Source of the DNA: Arcobacter sp. EP1 | GTDB lineage: Bacteria; Campylobacterota; Campylobacteria; Campylobacterales; Arcobacteraceae | Assembly (NCBI GenBank): GCA_001655195.1 | Contig: LPNY01000209.1 | Location: 1-64,000, forward strand | DNA length: 64,000 nucleotides | Reading direction: 5' to 3' | Part shown: positions 58,201 through 64,000 of the stretch, in pieces | How positions within the stretch are numbered: position 1 is the stretch's first letter | Layout: each line of letters starts with the position of its first letter | Made by a program: the position numbers and the translations under genes | Notes under the pieces: model-generated | Told to the model about the DNA's origin: nothing | Seen by the model: the letters and a program-made list of their open reading frames with translations, nothing else | Database searches by the model: none

Positions 58201-61023
58201 GAAATAAGGCTTTGTATAATCAAAACTTTTCTCTTCTCGCTCTTTACTCCAACTTAAATTTAAAATACCAAAGGCATTATTCCCTTTTACAGTATCTGCA
58301 AACCCTTTCTTCCAAGCATCATATTTCACAAGAGTGACATTAATATTTCCATATTTACTTAAAAGTCCTATATACTCAGTATGAATATTATCTCCATTGT
58401 CATCCACTGGCCAGTAATCCATATAGGCTAAACGAACTGAAGAATTCTTTAGTAACCACGCCTTCTCAGATTCTGAAAAAACAATTTTTTTCTTTGTAGA
58501 TGCATCGGTTTGTAAAATCCATTTATCTCGTATTTTTTTTATTGTTTTAAAAGAGATTTGTTCCAAAGCCTTATTTAAAATTGAAACCATCGTCTTTTTT
58601 TGCCCATTCATTGCAAAAGAGATTGATAGAGGTGGAAATTTATCGTATGGTAGTTCATAAACAATATGCAAATCTGTTAAAAAAGATTTATTTAAAATAA
58701 ATTCAGTATTTGCTCGATTGTTAATATAATAATCTGCTTTTTTTTGCCTAATTACAGTAAAACCTTCATCATTATTATTAACATACACTTTTTTGATTTG
58801 AGGAAACTTACTTAAGTATTTATCCTGCACGTAGCCTTTAACAACTGCAACTCTCTTTCCAAACAAGTCTTGAATAGAACGAATTGCATTCTCATTTGTT
58901 TTACCAATAAGAACAAAAGGTGTTTTTAAAACTGATTTTGATTTTACAAGTTTTGATTCAGGCCCAAGATCAAGTGAAGTAGGATAAGTACTAAGGATAT
59001 CTGCACTACCATTCTCAATAGAAGTTAACATATCTCCATAGGAGTTATAACCGCTTACATACTCAACTTCCAAACCAGCTGACTTAATTAAGTATTCAAG
59101 CATCTCATAAACATAACCGCTTTTTTTAGTGCCATTCAAAGTAAAAGGAGGTTCGTCAAAAAACTCTATCATTTTAACGGTAGGATTTTTTTGTATCCAT
59201 GCTTTTTCTTTAGCATTCAGTTCAATAGTTGCCTTACTTTTTGTTAACCATTTTTGTCTAAGAGATGACAGCTGCTTTAAAGATACAGAATCAATACCCT
59301 TATTTAAAATAGAAGCAATTAAAGGAAACTTTTTATGCGTTCCAATATGTAAGTTACTCGATTTATCAAAGAGCTCAGAAGTAACTCTTAATCCTGATTT
59401 TTTAAAAAGATTATCTTTTATATTTGGACTAATTGTTCCTACAACCTTCCCACTTTTCACACTCTCGTAAGCTTCTTTTGTATCTTTAACAAAAACAATC
59501 TTTACTTGTGGTGCCTTAGTACGAATTATCTTTTCAAAAATCGTATCTTTTTCTACGGCGATACTCTTATTACCAAAATTCTCTAAAGTGAGATTTTGTT
59601 TATTCTCTTCATTAACAACTAAGTAATATGGAGAAAAGTGATAAGGATTTGAATAATTAAAATATTTTTCTTCTCTCTCTTTGGACCAGCTTAATGAAAA
59701 TATTCCATGTACACTACCACTTGTAGCCGCGTTAAAAGCATCTGTCCATGAAGGGAATGGTCGTAAGATAATATTTATTCCTAAATTATTATTCATAAGT
59801 TGTGCTAAGTCAGAGTGAAAACCAACCAATTTATTACGTTCATTTCTAAAATCATAAGGAGCATAATTATCAACAACGGCAATTCGAATTGTTGGATTTT
59901 GTTTAATCCATTTCACTTCTTTATAGGTCAATTCCTTTTTATTCTCTTCAACAGTACCCATCCATTTGTTATTGATACGTTTTTTTTCTTTATCTGAAAT
60001 TGAACTAATTGCCTTGTTTAAAATATCTTGTAACAGTGGTGCACTATTTCGAACTCCAATAGCCTGCGCAGATACAACTTCACTATAACTAATAAAATTC
60101 TTTTTTAAATTAGGCAACATATACTGGTTCATTTCATAATCGAGCACCGCTAAATGACCAAATATACCAAAAGCTTTTTGGGTCATTACTAAATGAAAAG
60201 CACTTTGATAGTTCTTTACTTCTTTAAAAACTAAATCAGGGTATTTTTTTGGTAGAACCACTGATTCTACCGTTTTTTCTTTTACTAAAATTATTTTCTT
60301 TTTTAACTCTTTTAAACTACTGTAATGTTCTCTTCCAGAAGAAGTTATTAGTGTCATTGGTGCAAGAATATAAGGTTTTGTAAAAAGCAGTTTTTTTACA
60401 CGCTCTTCAGTAGCATTGGCATTTATTATTCCATCACTTTTATGTTCCATAGCATTAGATAAAGAGATAGGCCAGCTATTAGTATCCAAATCAATTGGAT
60501 AACCAATTTTTTTTTCTATTAACTTGATATAGTCAATACTTAATCCATCCATCTTCCCTTGTGAATTTACAAAATTCATAGGTGCATAACGATCATCTAC
60601 ACTCAATAAAATTCTATTGTTTTGTAACCAAGCTTGCTCATTACTCGATAGCGTAATTGAACCTTCATTTTTAAAGTAGGTTATTACAAAACCAACCTCT
60701 TCATTTTGGTACATGGATTTCGTTTTATAACTTCGATATTGTTTTTTTAAGTCCTCAGGTATTGGCTTAAAAATAATTTTGTTATCTTTTTTATAAAACT
60801 CAACATACGTCTCTGAACTTAAAGACTCAACAATTTTAAGCCCTTGTAAATTAGGATAGTTTTTAACTGACGCTTTAATAATATCTTGTAAAGCACCCTT
60901 ATTGATATTATATAAAGAGACAGCACTAATACTTGCAAGATTATCGGTATCTTTTTGGGTGGCAAAAAGTGTTGTAAGCGTGACTAAAAAAAGTAATACT
61001 ATTTTATAAAAACTTTTGAACAT
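52273..61023 (-). CDS. Giant transmembrane sensor phosphatase: seven SBP_bac_3, six PAS, SpoIIE/PP2C (SiaA-like output)
   Basis: A 2916-residue protein. After a signal peptide (1-22) and a ~100-residue sensor-like region come seven periplasmic solute-binding domains, at about 130-355, 365-590, 600-835, 850-1075, 1080-1320, 1330-1560 and 1570-1808. Each is introduced by a linker such as LTKKEKAFIKSHPTIKV and ends in a (N/K)WLG-like motif. One membrane helix (about 1818-1835, AGGALVVLLLVAYW) leads to six PAS domains (about 1850-2640; the first Aer-like with SIVRHPEMPKSVFKDLW). The C-terminal phosphatase (about 2650-2905) has its metal ligands in DIVGGDIY, DCTGHGVPGAF, TSDGYLDQ and ERNDDISIV. 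It would dephosphorylate the SiaC-like protein encoded downstream. The frame is unbroken. Confidence 0.92.
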   Translation of the reverse strand: MFKSFYKIVLLFLVTLTTLFATQKDTDNLASISAVSLYNINKGALQDIIKASVKNYPNLQGLKIVESLSSETYVEFYKKDNKIIFKPIPEDLKKQYRSYKTKSMYQNEEVGFVITYFKNEGSITLSSNEQAWLQNNRILLSVDDRYAPMNFVNSQGKMDGLSIDYIKLIEKKIGYPIDLDTNSWPISLSNAMEHKSDGIINANATEERVKKLLFTKPYILAPMTLITSSGREHYSSLKELKKKIILVKEKTVESVVLPKKYPDLVFKEVKNYQSAFHLVMTQKAFGIFGHLAVLDYEMNQYMLPNLKKNFISYSEVVSAQAIGVRNSAPLLQDILNKAISSISDKEKKRINNKWMGTVEENKKELTYKEVKWIKQNPTIRIAVVDNYAPYDFRNERNKLVGFHSDLAQLMNNNLGINIILRPFPSWTDAFNAATSGSVHGIFSLSWSKEREEKYFNYSNPYHFSPYYLVVNEENKQNLTLENFGNKSIAVEKDTIFEKIIRTKAPQVKIVFVKDTKEAYESVKSGKVVGTISPNIKDNLFKKSGLRVTSELFDKSSNLHIGTHKKFPLIASILNKGIDSVSLKQLSSLRQKWLTKSKATIELNAKEKAWIQKNPTVKMIEFFDEPPFTLNGTKKSGYVYEMLEYLIKSAGLEVEYVSGYNSYGDMLTSIENGSADILSTYPTSLDLGPESKLVKSKSVLKTPFVLIGKTNENAIRSIQDLFGKRVAVVKGYVQDKYLSKFPQIKKVYVNNNDEGFTVIRQKKADYYINNRANTEFILNKSFLTDLHIVYELPYDKFPPLSISFAMNGQKKTMVSILNKALEQISFKTIKKIRDKWILQTDASTKKKIVFSESEKAWLLKNSSVRLAYMDYWPVDDNGDNIHTEYIGLLSKYGNINVTLVKYDAWKKGFADTVKGNNAFGILNLSWSKEREEKSFDYTKPYFFTPGYLIVKKKNTTIKSVEDLANKTIFVKDKAITNQIIKELKYNITPINLKNEEMMYKQLGQDGSKAEALLTYVYDPELLDKYDLKVANKFFSKFGEVHIGVSKNQKELFSILNKIYSVIPKSELSRIQNKVYKKTKRIKVELTKKEKAFIKSHPTIKVHNEKNWPPFNFYEFGQPKGYSVELMKLVAKNTGLNIEFVTGPTWDEFLQMMKKDELDVVINIVKNEERSEYMLFTDPFIQATMGIAVHSDRDDIKTFDEMLSKKVALENGFFYHDYFKKNHPDTKLVVVDNGVQTLQSVVFKKADATIGFVPVMKYIAEKNFITRLDYFTDMSSPIMKPMPLRFSTRKNSPELLSILQKGLASIDPTQQKKLNNRWLGRIDENKIVLKLSKEEKKWLNEHKQIKFTADPSYLPYEAFDSDGNYIGIVADYLDIIENTLDITFKKIPTKNWTESLEMSKNGKIDVLSNYTVDEELKDIHTSTKPYIVSPISIVMRDDTKVATTLENLKNKTIAVVKGYGYLDKIFAKYPHLNYIEVNNAREGLIGVSIGKYDAIICSLTLAQYTISDLGLHNLRVAGQTGETMQLGLGIRKDWDILVRLINRVVDSISQGTRQEINKNWLGENFEAAKRVNLTKKEQVWVDKKIPIKYVFDPDWAPFEWKNELGEHTGIVYDILNIVRERTGLIFEPVATNNWTDAVKLAETKQVDMYGGLGENEDRKKYMNFTENTLYKTPYVFVVHKDHKDDHFDTFKSLKGNERIAVVDGYTIQGIMKDKQPNIKLQTVPSTMEGFRQVTNKNIDIFLVNASTAKYYINRKGFENLKIATKTEYKLEIKTAIRDDWPLEVISILDKALESISEKELSDVYLKWTEVLVEEKIDWDLIYRIAGGALVVLLLVAYWNRKLKKAVDSKTIELKKLLDSFDENVIASKTDVKGTILYASKAFCEISGYTQKELIGSPQSIVRHPEMPKSVFKDLWQTIQSGKVWKGEVKNKTKNGGFYWVEVVITPEFDEQGTITGYSAIRQDISSKKEVEELSENLEIKVKERTLELQEAQEQFSSMAANVPGVIYRCKVDAGWTMLYISNEIEVLSGYPVSEFINNKVRTFADIMHEDDIEPVATLIQNQIDKGEKFLVDYRVIDNNGVVKWVRSQGQAYMTDNNEQYLDGVLFDVTEQKKLEEEVKESQKRFATIFDAAPDSISLIKDGEYISCNQKTLEIFGVDCEDTFKQSKPSDFSPEMQECGTSSAQLAPEKIQEAIETGYNRFEWIHKRIDTNESFDAEVILSSIDLGGEAHIYAVVRDISERKELERVIKENTEQMTYVSQHANLGFWNFNPQIGDLFVNDVFVEMLGYDSEEVLLTGYENKMFKPFKDGLAFWEQLLHPDDAKRTGEIITAHINGETDLYNVEYRMRRADGTWMWSRAVGRISKFDEDGKPIRFNGVNIDIDEAKRAQELIADQKQYTDSIMNSQSNIVISTDGEKLRTANKSFLDFFEVKDEQEFLDNIGDCICDTFDTELPDEFLQKMMGDEKWIEYVYARPDIIHKARIERHGQMHIFTITSDRFEFAGEMLEVAVFTDITEIEDIRRNIETILSNIMLPVLITAKESRTILYANEYASIQYEAPIDRLVGSNIDSVYTSLDQKEKILSIMSEQGYVENLEERYRTQTGKEFIGLLSVKPIVYNGEEAFIGMVVDITQQKEIEDEIRRIHKHTQSSIEYASLIQHSLIPSNDLFRKYYDDYFTIWHPKDIVGGDIYLFDELRNDNECLLMVIDCTGHGVPGAFVTMLVKAIERQVAAIIASDENLEVSPAWILQYFNQTMKTLLKQEDDDAISNAGFDGAVLYYNRRDQIVRFAGAELPLFYIENGEMKTIKGNRHSIGYKKSDATYEFKEHLIEAKEGMQFYLTSDGYLDQNGGEKGFPFGKKRFQNILMEYKDYSFADQQEVLLNELQAYQQKEERNDDISIVGVKIGKLDATKKTENESWVI

Positions 61024-61049
61024 GAATATCCTTTAATACAATATGCAAA

Positions 61050-61775
61050 TTATTTTAATTTATCTTTTTTTTGATTGTAAGGCTTTAAGCCATTCCATAT
61101 CTTTTCCATTTCAGCTTGTTTCTTTAAAAAAGTGATTTTAGAGAAAATTACAAAATACTCTTTTTTTCGTATGGGAATCGACTCTCTAAGAATTTGTTGT
61201 GATAATATTGGATATTCTCGTAGCAGGTTGTCTACTGCAAGAGAAGAACCTGCATACGCAGAGAGTTTTTTACGTACTACACTTCTAATAATCTCAACAT
61301 TTTCATTAAACTCTTTAATCGTAATATTGTTATGTTTTTTTAGATCTTCAATGACAGCATAGTTTTCCATCACTCCAATTGCTCCATCAGGATTAATAAA
61401 CTTTTTACCATCCCAAACTAATGATGAATCTCGATTTTTATAGATATAGTACGAATCACCATCATTTAGGCGCTTTGAGCTATCAGTTTTCCCATCATTC
61501 ATTGGGTAGTGAGCATATATAGCTCTATTATTTTTATAACTTGCATTAATAACACCATCAATTTTCCCTTTTTCAAGCAACAACAAAGCCCTCTTCCAAG
61601 GTAACGGTTTTAATATCAAGTCAATATTATGTTTATTGGCAATTTCTTGAAGCTTTATCAAATCTGGTTTTTGATGTTCTGCAACCTTCCCGCTTTTGCT
61701 TCCAAAAGCAATCACTAACTCAGCATGTAAAAAACTACTATACATGAGGAATAAAAGGATAAATAACTGTTTCAT
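61050..61775 (-). CDS. Periplasmic solute-binding protein (SBP_bac_3-like)
   Basis: A 241-residue exported binding protein (signal peptide MKQLFILLFLMYSSFLHA). Fold features are LKPLPWKRALLLLEKGKIDGVINASYKNNR and GAIGVMENYAVIEDLKKH, then SVVRKKLSAYAGSSLAVDNLL. No permease or ATPase is nearby, so it is probably a sensor accessory and not part of an importer. It lies 26 bp upstream of the giant phosphatase gene and 7 bp after a second binding protein, in the same operon. It may pass ligand to, or act beside, the seven binding domains there. Ligand unknown. Confidence 0.85.
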   Translation of the reverse strand: MKQLFILLFLMYSSFLHAELVIAFGSKSGKVAEHQKPDLIKLQEIANKHNIDLILKPLPWKRALLLLEKGKIDGVINASYKNNRAIYAHYPMNDGKTDSSKRLNDGDSYYIYKNRDSSLVWDGKKFINPDGAIGVMENYAVIEDLKKHNNITIKEFNENVEIIRSVVRKKLSAYAGSSLAVDNLLREYPILSQQILRESIPIRKKEYFVIFSKITFLKKQAEMEKIWNGLKPYNQKKDKLK

Positions 61776-61782
61776 AATTTTC

Positions 61783-62526
61783 TCAGTCTTTTTTATATTT
61801 TAAAACAATATTATGTTTTTTAAATAGCTTTTCATAAAGCCCCTGTTTTATTAACTTTTTGTGGGCTATATTAAAACGTTGTTTAATTTCATCTTTTTTT
61901 GGATGATTGATAGAAATGGCTGGGGCAGAGATATTGGTTTGTAAAGCAGGCTTCCATACTTTTGTTTTTCCTATAAGTTCGGGGAATCTATCAACAATAA
62001 CTCCAAGAAGATGCGCAGTATTACTAACAACGGCATCAACTCTTCCATATTGAAGCTGTTTTATCATTTGGTCATCTGAAGTAAGGATTTTAACATTAAA
62101 ATTTCCATTTTTTATCATATGCATGTTTCCTGCACCTCTTAGAATAGCAATAGTTTTTCCGCTAAAGTCTTCAAGTTTTCCAGACTTTACGTTTAAACTA
62201 TTTAAGGACATAAATGAAATTTCATCGTAAGTGACAGGGTTAAAAAATTCATAGGTTTTTTTATTATTTTTATCAATCCAAAGCCCAGCTACCATATCAT
62301 ATGAACCTTTTTGGACATGAAGTAAACAACGTTTCCATAGCATAATATCTACGCTAGGAGTATAACCGGCTTCTTTTAAAATGTGGGTAAATAAATCAGG
62401 ATTAAAACCTTGGTTAGGGAGGTGTTTACCACCTTGTTTTCCCCATTCTAAATAACAAACCTTAATAGGTTCAGCATTAGCACTAACTAAAGCTAAAAAG
62501 AGAAAAAAAGCAAACAAGCGTATCAT
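61783..62526 (-). CDS. Periplasmic solute-binding protein (SBP_bac_3-like), first gene of the sensor operon
   Basis: A 247-residue exported binding protein (signal peptide MIRLFAFFLFLALVSANA). The fold is visible in NPDLFTHILKEAGYTPSVDIMLWKRCLLHVQKGSYDMVAGLWIDK and DFSGKTIAILRGAGNMHMI, then QLQYGRVDAVVSNTAHLLG. AAAGGAG precedes the ATG, and the operon's promoter must lie in the upstream spacer. It resembles the next gene's product only at fold level, so a recent duplication is unlikely. It has no importer partners, so a sensor accessory role is inferred. Ligand unknown. Confidence 0.85.
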   Translation of the reverse strand: MIRLFAFFLFLALVSANAEPIKVCYLEWGKQGGKHLPNQGFNPDLFTHILKEAGYTPSVDIMLWKRCLLHVQKGSYDMVAGLWIDKNNKKTYEFFNPVTYDEISFMSLNSLNVKSGKLEDFSGKTIAILRGAGNMHMIKNGNFNVKILTSDDQMIKQLQYGRVDAVVSNTAHLLGVIVDRFPELIGKTKVWKPALQTNISAPAISINHPKKDEIKQRFNIAHKKLIKQGLYEKLFKKHNIVLKYKKD

Positions 62527-62828
62527 AATATCTCCTTTGAATACTTTTATTATTCATTATATTACTAATTAACTTATACTTATTCTTAATAATGATTTTA
62601 TCTTACGATAAAATTATAATAATATAGTACTTTTGTAATAATGAAAAACTTTTATCATGACTTAACAAATAATAATTAATTTCCGTTTCAGCATTTATCC
62701 AGAGATAAAGCAAAAAAGTCAACTAATTCTCCAGTTATTTCATTTTATTAAGAGTCTAAAAAAAAGAATTTATTAGATATAATATCCACTTATTACAACA
62801 ATGGAATACACTATTAAGGATATACTTT
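62527..62828. promoter_or_regulatory. Divergent spacer between the sensor operon and panB
   Basis: 302 bp of AT-rich DNA with no gene. A TATAAT at 62778-62783, 45 bases before the panB start, is a likely panB -10. A short perfect hairpin, ATTTTATC / GATAAAAT, with a TTAC loop lies at 62595-62614 and may be an operator. I see no Fur-type palindrome here, in contrast to the iron region. Confidence 0.5.
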
Positions 62829-63638
62829 ATGAGTATTATTAAACATGATTTTGAAAAAATGAATGTAACAAAAATTAAAAATGCTAAAAACACTAAAAAA
62901 CTTACAATGATTACAGCTTATGATGCACTTTTTGCCAAACTATTTGAAGAGATAGCCGATATGATTTTAGTAGGAGATAGCCTAAATATGTCTTTTGCAG
63001 GTAAACCAGACACCCTATCAGCAACGTTAGATCAAATGATTTACCATACAAATGCTGTTTGTACTGGTGCGCCAAAAGCTTTTACTATTTTAGATATGCC
63101 TTTTGGAACATACATCAATAAAGATGAAGCATTAACCAACGCTGTCAAAGTTTACCAAGAAACAAATGCTGCTGCTATTAAAATTGAAGGTGGAGAAGAT
63201 AGAGCACATATTATTGAGCATCTCACTAAAAACTCAATTGCAGTGATGGGACACATCGGTCTGATGCCACAATATGTGCGAAGTGAAGGCGGTTATAAAG
63301 TTAGAGGTAAAACACAAGACGATACTGAGCAACTTATTCGTGATGCAATTGCTGTTGAAAAAGCAGGCGCATTTTCTATTGTTATTGAAGGTGTCATGAG
63401 TGATGCGGCTCAAAAAATTACCCAAGCAGTTAATATCCCAACCATTGGAATTGGTGCAGGAAATGTAACAGATGGTCAAGTTTTAGTTTGGTCTGATATG
63501 CTAGGTTTTTTTGAAAACTTCAAACCTAAATTTGTACGTCACTATATGAATGGTGCAAAAGATGTCAAAGAGGCAGTACAACAATATAGAAATGACGTTC
63601 AAGAAACAACTTTCCCTTCAAAAAATGAAGAGTACTAA
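62829..63638 (+). CDS. panB: 3-methyl-2-oxobutanoate hydroxymethyltransferase
   Basis: A 269-residue enzyme that forms ketopantoate, the first committed step of pantothenate and CoA synthesis. Conserved features are [13 protein letters not shown], the metal/substrate region [49 protein letters not shown] and the catalytic Glu in VIEGVM. Length is normal. It is followed 14 bp later by ruvB; panB-ruvB neighbours are also known in Helicobacter. Confidence 0.96.
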   Translation: MSIIKHDFEKMNVTKIKNAKNTKKLTMITAYDALFAKLFEEIADMILVGDSLNMSFAGKPDTLSATLDQMIYHTNAVCTGAPKAFTILDMPFGTYINKDEALTNAVKVYQETNAAAIKIEGGEDRAHIIEHLTKNSIAVMGHIGLMPQYVRSEGGYKVRGKTQDDTEQLIRDAIAVEKAGAFSIVIEGVMSDAAQKITQAVNIPTIGIGAGNVTDGQVLVWSDMLGFFENFKPKFVRHYMNGAKDVKEAVQQYRNDVQETTFPSKNEEY

Positions 63639-63652
63639 AAGGAATAACTATC

Positions 63653-64000
63653 GTGGATAGATTAGTCGAAGTTGAACAAATCTCTTTTGAAGAAGATAAC
63701 CAAGAAGTGAGTCTTCGCCCTTCTTCATGGGATGATTATATTGGTCAAGAAAAAATCAAAAAAAACCTACGTGTTTTTATAGAAGCTTCTAAAAAACGAA
63801 ACGAAGCACTAGACCATATTCTGTTTTATGGACCTCCTGGTCTTGGAAAAACAACACTTTCATATTTAATATCAAGTGAGATGAACTCCAATATTAAAAT
63901 AACGGCTGGTCCTATGATTGAAAAAAGTGGTGATTTAGCGGCAATTTTAACCAATCTCGAAGAGGGAGATATTCTTTTTATTGATGAAATTCATAGATTA
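63653..64000 (+). CDS. ruvB: Holliday junction branch migration helicase RuvB (5' part, cut by window end)
   Basis: The first 116 codons of RuvB, the ATPase motor of the RuvABC resolvasome. The start is a GTG with AAAGGAA upstream. Recognisable are the N-terminal [20 protein letters not shown], Walker [10 protein letters not shown], and [34 protein letters not shown], which contains Walker B. The reading frame is open to the last base of the window, so the gene is incomplete here only because the window ends. Confidence 0.96.
   Translation, partial: MDRLVEVEQISFEEDNQEVSLRPSSWDDYIGQEKIKKNLRVFIEASKKRNEALDHILFYGPPGLGKTTLSYLISSEMNSNIKITAGPMIEKSGDLAAILTNLEEGDILFIDEIHRL

Noticed and set aside
52273-61023. 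Assembly artefact that repeated one binding-domain gene seven times.
   Set aside because: The seven domains differ clearly in sequence from each other, with no long identical stretches, so they are not a collapsed or duplicated read artefact.

Overview
The window looks like chromosome from a member of the Campylobacterota, most likely Arcobacteraceae. The evidence is low G+C throughout, a one-piece tmRNA whose tag reads ANNTDYAPAYAKVA, panB next to ruvB, a DUF2325 / conserved hypothetical / flavodoxin run like Campylobacter jejuni Cj1384c-Cj1383c-fldA, NnrS and CetB-type PAS proteins, and very many chemosensory and two-component genes. I see no insertion sequence, phage or CRISPR array, and no tRNA besides the tmRNA. 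Genus is an inference; no database search was possible.

Layout. (1) 0-8.5 kb: a minus-strand run of rubredoxin, carboxynorspermidine decarboxylase and two PPK2 kinases, then a three-sensor diguanylate cyclase and carboxynorspermidine synthase; together these give the alternative norspermidine/spermidine route. (2) 8.6-19.6 kb: a haem-binding chemoreceptor, ssrA, a zinc-binding-domain chemoreceptor with a PAS partner, a NUDIX hydrolase, two orphan histidine kinases and several small membrane proteins. (3) 19.6-47 kb: an iron region. At least fourteen palindromic Fur-box-like sites lie in front of an ABC importer with NnrS, two small proteins, a porin, a probable small RNA, a leader microprotein with DUF2325 and flavodoxin, a ferrosome-like cluster, feoAB, a second Fur paralog, a small cytosolic/membrane protein, a large secreted protein and an FTR1 permease. 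fur itself lies inside this region. A large multihaem cytochrome and sugar-modifying enzymes are interspersed. (4) 47-49 kb: housekeeping trpA, bpt and two small envelope proteins. (5) 49.2-62.5 kb: one eight-gene minus-strand signalling operon built around a 2916-residue protein with seven periplasmic binding domains, six PAS domains and a SpoIIE/PP2C phosphatase, followed by a receiver, SiaB-like kinase, SiaC-like (DUF1987) protein, a degenerate GGDEF protein and an HD-GYP protein. (6) 62.8-64 kb: panB and the start of ruvB, cut by the window end.

Two systems deserve most attention. The first is the cluster at 27.9-32.5 kb. It combines a P1B ATPase with an SCA-type membrane motif and an arginine-bearing degenerate metal-binding domain, several short glycine-zipper membrane proteins, a stand-alone degenerate HMA domain and a ferritin-like DUF2202 protein with a C-terminal hydrophobic segment. 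It stands divergent from feoAB with Fur boxes between, and I read it as a ferrosome (iron storage organelle) locus with an unusual added ferritin-like component. The second is the Sia-type phosphorylation switch fed by a giant multi-sensor phosphatase, whose expected cyclase output has lost its catalytic motif. A probable Fur-controlled structured RNA at 25.3-25.5 kb is a third candidate.
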